DNA of 64,000 nt from Persicaria tinctoria. Lineage: Eukaryota; Streptophyta; Magnoliopsida; Caryophyllales; Polygonaceae. The translations under genes and the position numbers were made by a program. Numbering within the stretch: the stretch's first letter is position 1; each line of letters begins with the position of its first letter. This document shows positions 53,540 through 63,400 of the stretch, one piece after another. The notes under the pieces were generated by a model. The model had not been told where the DNA came from, did no database searches, and saw only the letters and a program-made list of their open reading frames with translations. The stretch covers positions 33,520,120 through 33,584,119 of the forward strand of contig JBANSL010000010.1 in the NCBI GenBank assembly GCA_037127255.1, in the 5' to 3' direction.

Positions 53540-53754
53540 TGTTGAGAATATAAAAGTTGAAGTTGTGGGATCTCCCACATTGATTAAAAATGGAATCCAA
53601 GTCTTGATTAAAAGCCGGTGGGCTACCCCACCTAACACCAATTGGTTTTAGGATGGAACCTCACTCGGCTTGTGTGCTCGGCTTGGTTGGTGCACGTATT
53701 GCGCTTGGGCGTGCATGGCCCCCCACGTCGTATATTACCCACCGTAATTTAACA
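53540..53754 (+). repeat. Solo LTR inside a NAD kinase exon
   Basis: It starts TGTTGAGAATAT and ends TAATTTAACA, flanked by GTAGC at 53,535-53,539 and 53,755-53,759. Removing it with one GTAGC restores the exon frame (SDK joined to VADGPIENGK). At 215 bases plus the duplication it is not a multiple of three, so it shifts frame. A related fragment lies at 42,235-42,405. Confidence 0.85.
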
Positions 53755-53902
53755 GTAGCAGATGGACCTATTGAGAATGGGAAGTGCTCTGGAAAGAATG
53801 GAATTTGCACCCATGAGGTCCTGAGAGATGGGGAAGCTGACTGTAAATCTGGGTTGGTAAATGGTAAAACATGTGGAAAGGTGATTCTCTTTACTATAAA
53901 TC

Positions 53903-54397
53903 TGTTGGGTCGATCCCTCCTTAATCACTCATCATAAGACTTAAGTTTGTGGGTAAGTACATATGAAGCCCAAACCAATTGTTGGCCCAAAATTGGAATG
54001 GTAGGCACAAGAGAAGACTAGAGTGTTTGAGAGATCTCTAGAGTTTTCTTGTAAATGGGAGGTTTATTAATTAATCTAGGCAATTCTAGAAATAGGAAGT
54101 CTAGCATAATCTAGATAATTCCCACTTAGGGGATGGTGAAAGTCGGTGGTGGTGGAGTCCTATAAATAGGCTAAGGAGCCTTGGTTTGTATCCAACACAA
54201 GCAAAGCAATTCAAGTGAGAGCAAGTGTAGAGAGATCAAGCCTAGTAAGAGTTAGTGTGAGTTAGCCACAAAATTATATAGTGAGAGTTATATCCTTGTA
54301 AAGTTTTCCACTATATAATATAAGTTCCACTTTTATACAAAAGTGAGTCTTGCCCATCTTAATCCTACGAAGAGGGAAAACCCGATTTTTCCCAACA
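53903..54397 (+). repeat. 5' LTR of Copia D, with promoter
   Basis: It starts TGTTGGGTCG and ends TTCCCAACA. A TATAAATA box at 54,161-54,168 and the RNA start region just downstream are placed as expected for U3/R. Confidence 0.93.
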
Positions 54398-54450
54398 GTG
54401 GTATCAGAGCGAGGTTCATTGTCGGAAGGTGTTAGCTCGTGCGGATCAAG

Positions 54451-57400
54451 ATGGAGGCTAGCGTCACTTACGAGGGTGACATGTTCAAGCTCACGGCAGA
54501 CAACTACTCTTATTGGAAGCCGATGATGGAGGATCATCTCTACTGCAAGGACCTGTACGAACCCGTCTTCAACAAGGACAAGCCTCAAGGAAAGAGCGAT
54601 AAGGAGTGGGAGCTCCTTAATCGGAAGGCGGTCGCCATGATCCGTAAGTATATCGATAAAACTCTCTTTGAGCATGTTTCTAATTATACAAATGCTTTTG
54701 AATTGTGGACAAAGCTAGAGTCCATGATTCAAAAGAAATCGCCTCGTAACATGGCCCTCCTAGCTAGACGGTTGGTGAAGATGGAGTATAAGGATGGCCA
54801 AAGCATGATTGAGCACTTGAATAATTTCAAGGGGCTTGTCAATCAGCTAAGTAAGGTGGATATGGTGCTTGATGACAAGTTACAAGCCATCCTACTCCTC
54901 ACCTCTCTGCCAGAGAGTTGGGATACTCTGGTAGTTACTCTAAGTAACTCATCACCGGACGGGAAGCTCACCATGGATACCGTCTGTGATAGTCTTCTAA
55001 ATGAAGAAGCTAGGAGGAAAGAGAGAGGAATAACCAATCATTCCGAGGCTAATGTCCTTGACAACCGGACTAGTAATGATGTCCGTGGACGGAAGCAAAA
55101 CCGAGACCGAGATCAGTCTCGAGGGCGGTCCAAGTCACGCACTAGGGTCACGTGCTACTACTGTGGCAAACCGGGCCACAAGAGGCAAGAGTGTCGCATC
55201 CTCAAGAGAGATCAGAAGGCCGGAAACGTAAAGCCGGACCAGATCAATCCTACGAGGAGACGAGAAGAAAGGAGTACTACCGCCATGGCTGATGAAGGCG
55301 AGGATTCATATCTCGTTGAAGGAGGTAACATTCTAAACATTGAAAGTAATGATATCTCCTGGATTGTCGATTCTGGTGCCTCCTTTCATGTTACCGCACA
55401 CAAAAACTTCTTCTCATCCTACCGAAGTGGAGACTTCGGTACCGTCCTGATGGGAAATCATGGATGGAGCAAGATCGTGGGGAGAGGAGATATTATCCTC
55501 ACATCCAACACGGGATGCAAGCTCATTCTAAAAGATGTGAGGCATGTCCCTGATATGAGACGTAACCTCATATCAACTGGAAGGCTAGACGATGATGGTT
55601 ACTTTAGTCAAAATGGCGGAGGCAAATGGAAGCTGACTAAAGGTAACCTAACCGTGGCTCGAGGAAGAAAAGAAGGCACATTGTACTGGACAGAAGCAAA
55701 GGTCTGCAAGGGAGAGGTGAACGTTGCCAGCACCGACATGGAGATCTGGCACCAAAGACTTGGACACATGAGCGAGAAGGGCATTCAAATCCTCGCTCGA
55801 AGGCAGCTCCTCCCTAACCTGAAAGGTACTTCCCTCGACCCATGCTCTGATTGTTTAGTCGGTAAACAACATAGAGTAGCTTTCCAGAGATCATCTCCAC
55901 CCACGAGGAGGAAGCATGTCCTAGACCTTGTACACACAGATGTGTGTTCAATGACAGAAAAATCCAATGGAGGGGCACTGTATTTTGTGACCTTCATTGA
56001 TGATCACTCAAGAAAGGTCTGGGTGCGCTTGTTGAAATCAAAGGATCAAGTCCTCGAAGCATTCAAGGAGTTCCATCCCAAGGTGGAACGGGAGACTGGT
56101 CGGAAACTTAAGAGTGTCCGATCAGACAATGGTGGTGAGTACCGAGGACCCTTTGAGGCGTACTGTAGCTCCTATGGGATCAGGCTTGAGAAGACACCGC
56201 CTAAGACGCCACAACTGAACGGGGTTGCTGAGAGGATGAACCGTACTCTCACAGAGAGAGTCCGATGCATGCTCTCTCATGCCAAATTACCCAAGTCGTT
56301 TTGGGGAGAAGCCTTGATGACCGCCGTCGACATCATCAACCTCACACCTTCTGTCCCTCTAAACGGAGATATCCCAGAAGAAGTCTGGTCAGGGAAGAAG
56401 GCCTCCTACAAACACTTGAAGGTGTTCGGGAGCAGAGCGTTCGTTCATATTCCAAGGGACGAGCGGGCCAAGCTTGATGCTAAGACAAAGGAGTGCATCT
56501 ATCTTGGTTCACCCAGAGATGAGTTCGGCTATCGGCTATGGGATCCGGCCACCAGCAAGGTTATTAGGAGCCGAGATGTTGTGTTCTTCGAAGATCAGAC
56601 GATTGAAGACATCCGAAGATCAACAAAGCCGACGCGAAGACAAAGGAGGGAAGAGCTAAGTCCCTCAAATGCACAACATGACGATTCAGAAGAAGCTCCG
56701 ATCGAGAGCGATGACGAAGCTGATGATGAAGATCATTCTCAAGAGCAGAATGATCAAGAAGATGCCCCAGTTGAGCCGGAAGCAGAATCAAGCACTCCAG
56801 TAGAGCCTGAGCTGAGGCGGTCCTCTAGAGACAAGCGACCGTCCAACCGATACAGCTCAGATGAGTATGTGACCCTCACGGATGAGGGGGAGCCTCAAAG
56901 CTATAAGGAGGCTATGGATGACATCCACAAGGCTGAGTGGCTAAAAGCCATGCAGGAGGAGATGCAATCCCTACATGAGAACCACACCTACGAGCTGGTG
57001 AAGCTACCAAAAGGGAGACGAGCCTTGAAGAACAAATGGGTCTATCGGTTGAAAACCGAGGACAACAACTCGAAGCCCCGATACAAGGCTCGATTAGTCG
57101 TGAAAGGGTTCAGCCAAAAGAAGGGCATCGACTTTGAAGAAATATTCTCTCCAGTCGTGAAGATGTCATCTATCCGAGTTGTTCTGGGCTTAGCAGCAAG
57201 CCTAGACTTGGAGATTGAACAACTCGATGTGAAGACAGCATTCCTCCATGGTGACCTTGAAGAGGAGATATACATGGAACAGCCTGAAGGATTCAAAGTT
57301 CCAGGCAAGGAGAATTTGGTGTGCAGACTCACGAAGAGTCTCTACGGCCTAAAGCAAGCACCAAGACAGTGGTACAAGAAGTTCGACTCTTTCATGGCGG

Positions 57401-58452
57401 ATCACAACTTCAAGAAAACCATGAATGACCACTGTGTCTTCATGAAGAGGTACGCAAGTGGTGACTTTCTCATACTCTTGCTCTATGTTGATGATATGTT
57501 AATAGTAGGGCAGGACCGTGATAAGATAGCTGCTCTAAAGAAAGACTTGAGCAAATGCTTTGCCATGAAAGACTTGGGACCGGCAAGGCAAATCCTTGGG
57601 ATGACAATCACTCGTGATAGAACGAGGAAGCTACTGTGGATATCCCAAGAGAGATACATCGAGAAGGTGCTCGAGAGATTCAACATGCACAAAGCCAAGC
57701 CGGTCAGCACGCCACTTGCTGAACACTTCAAGCTGAGCTCAAAGCAAAGTCCAACAAGTGAGAAGGAGAAACAAGAGATGAAAAGTACCCCATATTCATC
57801 CGCGGTAGGCAGTCTCATGTACGCAATGGTCTGTACGAGACCTGATATCGCCTACGCAGTTGGGGTAGTAAGCCGCTTCTTGGCAAATCCGGGGAAGGAA
57901 CATTGGGCTGCAGTGAAATGGATCCTCCGGTATCTACGGGGTACTTCTAAACGGTGCTTATGCTTCGGCAATGAGAAGCATGTGCTAGAAGGATACACAG
58001 ATGCAGATTGGGCCGGAGACAATGATTCCAGGAAATCAACATCAGGATATCTAACTACCTTTGCAGGGGGAGCTGTTTCCTGGCAATCAAAGTTACAAAA
58101 GACCGTTGCCTTGTCCACTACCGAAGCAGAATACATCGCAGCCACAGAAGCCTGCAAGGAGATGCTGTGGATGAAGAGCTTCTTACTCGAGCTGGGAGTA
58201 GAGCAAGACAGATACGTCTTGCAGTGTGACAATCAAAGCGCTATTCATCTAGCGAAGAACCCGACCCATCACTCTCGCTCGAAGCACATCGATATCCGAT
58301 ATCATTGGATCCGAGACATCCTCGAAGAGAAGCTTCTACAGCTTGACAAGGTGCATACGGAGAAGAACTGGTCCGACATGATGACCAAGGTAATCCCGAC
58401 AAATAAGTTTGAAGCTTGTTGTCAAGGATCCGGCCTCGTGACACGCCCATGA
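54451..58452 (+). CDS. Copia D gag-pol polyprotein, intact
   Basis: The start is taken at the ATG at 54,451 (MEASVTYEGDMFKLT), 41 bases after the primer-binding site; the frame is open a little upstream but without ATG. Domains in order: UBN2-type gag (residues about 1-225), zinc knuckle CYYCGKPGHKRQEC (about 235), protease WIVDSGASFHV (about 305), pre-integrase zinc domain IWHQRLGHMSEKG with CSDCLVGKQH, integrase with HTDVC, VRSDNGGEY and LNGVAERMNRT, acidic linker, RT with NKWVYRL, QLDVKTAFLHGDLEEEIYM and YVDDMLIVG, and RNase H with GYTDADWAGD, STTEAEYIA and SKHIDIRYHWIRD. Catalytic residues are all in place. It encodes particle, maturation, integration and copying functions of the element. 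Motifs suggest the Tork/TNT1-like branch. Confidence 0.95.
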   Translation: MEASVTYEGDMFKLTADNYSYWKPMMEDHLYCKDLYEPVFNKDKPQGKSDKEWELLNRKAVAMIRKYIDKTLFEHVSNYTNAFELWTKLESMIQKKSPRNMALLARRLVKMEYKDGQSMIEHLNNFKGLVNQLSKVDMVLDDKLQAILLLTSLPESWDTLVVTLSNSSPDGKLTMDTVCDSLLNEEARRKERGITNHSEANVLDNRTSNDVRGRKQNRDRDQSRGRSKSRTRVTCYYCGKPGHKRQECRILKRDQKAGNVKPDQINPTRRREERSTTAMADEGEDSYLVEGGNILNIESNDISWIVDSGASFHVTAHKNFFSSYRSGDFGTVLMGNHGWSKIVGRGDIILTSNTGCKLILKDVRHVPDMRRNLISTGRLDDDGYFSQNGGGKWKLTKGNLTVARGRKEGTLYWTEAKVCKGEVNVASTDMEIWHQRLGHMSEKGIQILARRQLLPNLKGTSLDPCSDCLVGKQHRVAFQRSSPPTRRKHVLDLVHTDVCSMTEKSNGGALYFVTFIDDHSRKVWVRLLKSKDQVLEAFKEFHPKVERETGRKLKSVRSDNGGEYRGPFEAYCSSYGIRLEKTPPKTPQLNGVAERMNRTLTERVRCMLSHAKLPKSFWGEALMTAVDIINLTPSVPLNGDIPEEVWSGKKASYKHLKVFGSRAFVHIPRDERAKLDAKTKECIYLGSPRDEFGYRLWDPATSKVIRSRDVVFFEDQTIEDIRRSTKPTRRQRREELSPSNAQHDDSEEAPIESDDEADDEDHSQEQNDQEDAPVEPEAESSTPVEPELRRSSRDKRPSNRYSSDEYVTLTDEGEPQSYKEAMDDIHKAEWLKAMQEEMQSLHENHTYELVKLPKGRRALKNKWVYRLKTEDNNSKPRYKARLVVKGFSQKKGIDFEEIFSPVVKMSSIRVVLGLAASLDLEIEQLDVKTAFLHGDLEEEIYMEQPEGFKVPGKENLVCRLTKSLYGLKQAPRQWYKKFDSFMADHNFKKTMNDHCVFMKRYASGDFLILLLYVDDMLIVGQDRDKIAALKKDLSKCFAMKDLGPARQILGMTITRDRTRKLLWISQERYIEKVLERFNMHKAKPVSTPLAEHFKLSSKQSPTSEKEKQEMKSTPYSSAVGSLMYAMVCTRPDIAYAVGVVSRFLANPGKEHWAAVKWILRYLRGTSKRCLCFGNEKHVLEGYTDADWAGDNDSRKSTSGYLTTFAGGAVSWQSKLQKTVALSTTEAEYIAATEACKEMLWMKSFLLELGVEQDRYVLQCDNQSAIHLAKNPTHHSRSKHIDIRYHWIRDILEEKLLQLDKVHTEKNWSDMMTKVIPTNKFEACCQGSGLVTRP

Positions 58453-58474
58453 TTAAGTCGGGAAGGGGGAGAAT

Positions 58475-58969
58475 TGTTGGGTCGATCCCTCCTTAATCAC
58501 TCATCATAAGACTTAAGTTTGTGGGTAAGTACATATGAAGCCCAAACCAATTGTTGGCCCAAAATTGGAATGGTAGGCACAAGAGAAGACTAGAGTGTTT
58601 GAGAGATCTCTAGAGTTTTCTTGTAAATGGGAGGTTTATTAATTAATCTAGGCAATTCTAGAAATAGGAAGTCTAGCATAATCTAGATAATTCCCACTTA
58701 GGGGATGGTGAAAGTCGGTGGTGGTGGAGTCCTATAAATAGGCTAAGGAGCCTTGGTTTGTATCCAACACAAGCAAAGCAATTCAAGTGAGAGCAAGTGT
58801 AGAGAGATCAAGCCTAGTAAGAGTTAGTGTGAGTTAGCCACAAAATTATATAGTGAGAGTTATATCCTTGTAAAGTTTTCCACTATATAATATAAGTTCC
58901 ACTTTTATACAAAAGTGAGTCTTGCCCATCTTAATCCTACGAAGAGGGAAAACCCGATTTTTCCCAACA
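58475..58969 (+). repeat. 3' LTR of Copia D
   Basis: 495 bp; no difference from the 5' LTR was seen by eye. It follows the polypurine tract and is followed by AAATC. Confidence 0.93.
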
Positions 58970-59320
58970 AAATCTGGCTTCTAGTTTGGCTGGGTTTGGC
59001 ATTGGTTACTTCATTCTATGCCTAACATTGAAATTAATGATATTCCTGAAATAAGAAATATGAATTGAATGAGAGACTTATCCTTTATCTATTCAACTGT
59101 CATACGATGTATTCAATATAGACTGTAAGGAATGTATATTTCCTTGTTAAAGGTTACATCTTTGCTGGCACTGCATATTTATGGAATATAGATCCAAATA
59201 TTTTTTCTTGGACGTACAGGCTTCATTTAAACTTGCTTGGAACAGCAAGGATGAGAAAAGCAATCGATACAAACATGATGTTGTATCTTTTGCAGGAGGC
59301 GATATAGTGACTACACAACG

Positions 59321-59506
59321 TATTAGATAAGGAAAGAAGGATGCAAGATCATTCAGTTACCTAGGATAAAGGAGTATATTATATTTACCATATCTTGTAG
59401 ATATAGTCCTTGGGGCTTAAGTTAATTGGGTTATATATATTGTAATCGTCCGATGTTCAGTAAATCAACAAGCACAATTCACAGTCAATCAATTTCCATT
59501 CGTATA
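59321..59506 (+). repeat. 5' LTR of Copia E
   Basis: About 186 bp, from TATTAG to CGTATA just before the primer-binding site; the right edge is uncertain by about 2 bases. Short LTRs are usual in this Copia branch. Confidence 0.85.
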
Positions 59507-59569
59507 TGGTACCAGAGCCATATTTTTTTTTTCTTTACCTTATTCCCTTGATTCGATTGTCCTTCACCA

Positions 59570-60454
59570 ATGAGTACCACCAATGATTCATCCTCTGCCA
59601 CATCCAAAACCAACGATGCTCCCACCAATCTCCTTTCAGCTTCAAACACCACCACAATTCAATTTCCAAACATCTCCATCAAACTAGATCGCACAATTTT
59701 TTTTTCATGGCGAAGTATCATCCTCTCGACTCTGGAAGCATTCGAACTTGAAGATTATGTTCTTAATTCTACACAGAAGAAACCCGAGTCTGATGCTGCT
59801 GACACTGTTATCCGCTCATATCAAGATTGGCGCAAGAAGGATAGACTTGTCCTTGTCTGGATTCGATCTACCATGTCCGATTGACTCCTATCTTATGTTG
59901 CTCGAGCTTCTTCGTCTCATGAAGCGTGGTCTATGGTTGAACGCATGTTTCAATCCCAAACCCGAGCCCAACTGATGCATCTCAAAGGTCAATTGCAAAC
60001 CTTGGTCAAAGGCTCTCTTTCGATGTTTGATTACATCGAAAAGAAACGATCTTTCGTTGATTCCCTTGCTGAATGTGGCGTTGATATCAGCAATGAAGAC
60101 TACCTTGGTTGCGTTCTTCAAGGTTTGGACGCCTCTTATGGTGCGTTCAAGACTTCAGTCAATATGCGAGTTGAGTCGATCGCTCCCGACGAACTCACTG
60201 GTCTCTTACTTCAAGAGGAAGACAGGCTTGATGCTGAACAACGGGCGACTGTCGCTGCGGTGTCTCAACAAACAAATGGACCATCACCACCTACTGCTAA
60301 TTATGCTGCTAATCAAAGGTCTGATTCCAGTCAACGTTGAGGTAGAGGTCGTGGAGGACGTGGTGATCGGGGTCGAGGGCGTGGACGATCTTCCACAACC
60401 AATGCTTCCAACTCGTCCACTCCCCCTCGTGACAACAACAACTCTCAACGCCCC
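59570..60454 (+). pseudogene. Copia E gag, two in-frame TGA stops
   Basis: One frame runs from ATG 59,570 (MSTTNDSSSATSKTND) to the start of pol, broken only by TGA at 59,882-59,884 and TGA at 60,338-60,340. Gag motifs include LDRTIFFSWRSIILSTLEAF, MHLKGQLQTLVKGSLSMFDY and LLLQEEDRLDAEQRA, then an RG-rich RNA-binding tail (GRGRGGRGDRGRGRG) after the second stop. In the context CAACGTTGAGGTAGAGG the second stop is most simply a decayed CGA arginine codon in the RG repeat. Confidence 0.88.
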
Positions 60455-63400
60455 GTGTGCCAGATATGCAACCGGGTCGGTCATCAAGCCCGAAACTGCT
60501 ACAATCGCTTCGACGACTCCTTGTACCCGTACAATCCTCCTAAATCTGTTAACTATGTGTCTCCATCAACCCTCGAAGACCCAAGCTGGTACGCTGACTC
60601 TGGCGCTACTCATCATGTCACCTCCGACTTGAACAATCTATCCATGAAGTCTGATTATCATGGTGGAGATCAATTATCCATGGGCAATGGTAAGAGTATC
60701 CCGATCACACACACTGGTAACTCTTTAGTACGTGGTTTGCCCTCTTTACATTTGAAAGATGTGTTGGTTGCTCCTCAAATTGCTAAGAACTTATTGAGCA
60801 TTTCCGCATTAACCAGAGATAACCATGTATTTGTTCAACTCCACTCTCATTGTTGGTTTGTTAAGGATTTGCAGGGCGGGATAATTCTGAAAGGCGTCGT
60901 TAAAGATGGACTGTACCGGCTACCACAAAATTCCTCTTCCAGCTCGTTCTCTCCATCCGTCAATACCGCTGTTCGAACCTCTCTGGCCGGATGGCACCAT
61001 CGTTTTGGTCACCCTAATGAGTCTACTCTTAAGCGTCTTATTTCCAGCTTCCATTTACCATTGTCAAATAAAAGTTTGCCCAATGTTTGTCAGTCTTGTC
61101 AATTGGGCAAAAGTCATCGTTTACCTATTACTAGTCGTCATGAGTCTAGCAAGTCAATGTTCGAGTTAGTTTATAGTGACGTTTGGGGTCCGTCATCAGT
61201 TACTTCAATTTATGGAAAGCGTTATTATGTTTCCTTTTTTGATGATTTTTCCAAGTATATTTGGATTTATTTTCTGTCGCAAAAGTCGGAAGTTCTCCAA
61301 TTTTTCACTCAATTCCACAAAATGATCCAAACACAATTTAATAAATCAATTAAGTGCTTACAGACAGATGGAGGTGGTGAATTCACTGCTCTCATTCCTT
61401 TCTTGTCTACCCATGGTATCCAACATCGTGTTTCATATCCTCACACCCCTTCTCAAAATGGGGCAGTCGAAAGACGTCATAGGATCATTCAGGAGAAAGG
61501 TTTGGCTCTCCTAGCACATGCATCCCTGCCGTTTCAATTTTGGGAGAACGCTTTCCATACAGCTGTCTATTTGTCAAATCGGACTCTTACTCCTCTTCTC
61601 CACAATAAATCCCCATTCGAAATCCTTTATCAAAAGCGTCCTAATTATGAGTTATTACGGTCGTTTGGGTGCTTGTGTTTTCCCTATCTCAAACCATATA
61701 ACTCTACCAAATTAGCCTTCCGCTCCATCCCGTGTATCTTTGTTGGCTATAGCACAAAGCATAAAGGATATTTGTGTCTTGATTCGAATTCATCCCGTAT
61801 TTACATCTCATCCCATGTAGTTTTTGATGAATTCATTTTCCCCTACAAATCAACACCTAAACCCATTTCCCACCCCTCTCAGTCAACCCACAAGTCTAGT
61901 ATTTCCACTAAGCTTTTAAGCAACGTCACAGCGCACAAGAATTTGGCCCACCTACCCCAGCCCATGTCATTGCCAGTTGACCCACCGTCTCCTCCAATCC
62001 CTAATTTGTCACCGTCCTCACACTCGTCTTCGGCATTGAATCAGATGTCTCCACCAACAAATCGATCGTCTTCTTCCACCCCTTTGATTGACCTGTCACC
62101 CAAACCCCTCTCCGCCTCACCCACCCCCGTTCCTCACAATATCTCGACACCCTCCTCTATTGCCGATAACAGTTCGTCTGAATCGTCGTCCGATGGTAAT
62201 CCTGCGCCGGCTAATCCGAGCAATCCACCGATAGCCTCCTATTTTCGGGCTGCTGAGCTCTCCTCTCATCCGATGACAACAAGAGCTGCGACAGGTAACC
62301 TCAAGCCACGAGCTCTAACCACCACCCATCATCCTGCGCCACCACCTGCTATCCCGGTCGCCGAGCCCTCGACTTTTGCTTTGGCTAGTAAATCTACTAT
62401 ATGGTTGTGTGCTATGCAACGAGAATTTGATGCTTTGCGGGTGTCTAAAACTTGGTCCCTTGTCCCACGGCCGACTCATGCCAATGTGGTTGGAAATAAA
62501 TGGGTGTATAAAGTTAAAAGGAGAGCCGACGGCAATATTGAGCGGTACAAGGCTCGATTAGTCGCAAAAGGATTTCACCAAGAAGAAGGTATTGATTATT
62601 TCGATACTTTTAGTCCTGTTGTAAAGCCCACAACTATTCGATTAGTTCTGTCATTGGCCCTGTCAAACGGATGGTTGCTTCGACAACTTGATATTAATAT
62701 TGCGTTCTTGAATGGTGATCTTCATGAGACGGTGTATATGGAACAACCGAAGGGATTTGTTGATAAGGATAATCCTGGCTATGTTTGCAAACTCCACAAG
62801 GCCTTGTATGGTTTGAAACAGGTGCCTAGGGCCTGGTTCAACAAATTGAAGGCTCATCTTCTGTCTCTTGGGTTTCATGCTTGCTATTCTGACACGTCCC
62901 TGTTTGTTAAGAAAACTGCTTCTGTTACAGTCATCTTGCTGGTTTATGTGGACGACATCATCATAACAGGTTCAGATTCAAGCATTGTATCTCAGTTCAT
63001 TAAGCAGTTACACTCCGTCTTCGCCTTGAAGGATCTGGGCCGCCTTACATATTTCTTGGGTATTGAGGTATCTTATTCCAATGATTTGTTGCATTTGTCT
63101 CAATACAAGTACATTAGGGATCTCTTAGAACGCAGTGCTATGTTGGAAGCTAAACCAATCTCATCACCTGCTGGCCCTATTTCCAATCCGCACCCACCCG
63201 AAGATGTGATGGCCGATCCTAGGGTGTATCGTCAGATTGTTGGTAGCTTACAATATGCTACGATCACTCGACCTGCGATTAGTTATGCAGTCAATCGAGC
63301 TTGTCAACATATGCATCAGCCACGCCTCAATCATTGGAGGGATGTCAAGCGCCTCTTGCGTTATCTCAAGGGCTCTTTGGATCACGGCTTACAGTTCACT

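Larger units (their letters stand above)
53903..58969 (+). mobile_element. Copia LTR retrotransposon D, apparently intact
   Basis: LTRs at 53,903-54,397 and 58,475-58,969 (495 bp each) look identical by eye. Target-site duplications AAATC lie at 53,898-53,902 and 58,970-58,974. The primer-binding site is TGGTATCAGAGC at 54,399-54,410 and the polypurine tract GGAAGGGGGAGAAT at 58,461-58,474. Between them is one uninterrupted gag-pol frame of 1,333 codons. All parts needed for autonomous movement are visible. It lies in an intron of the NAD kinase gene in the same orientation. Confidence 0.95.
52894..59320 (+). pseudogene. NADK1: NAD kinase 1-type gene, N-terminal exons, disrupted by three insertions
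   Basis: Exons: 52,894-53,044 (SRSHIENGYSELDSI, DEHLIEFSEAMR), 53,143-53,262 ([31 protein letters not shown]), 53,461-53,539 resuming at 53,760-53,880 (KNGICTHEVLRDGE), and 59,220-59,320 (ASFKLAWNSKDEKSN, KHDVVSFAGGDI). Phases join correctly throughout. This order matches the regulatory N-terminal part of plant cytosolic NADK1, which phosphorylates NAD to NADP. The catalytic GGDG region would lie beyond the window. The third exon is split by a solo LTR, the next intron holds intact Copia D, and the fourth exon is split by Copia E at 59,320. The first exon was not found. This allele cannot make the protein unless the insertions are spliced out. Confidence 0.85.
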
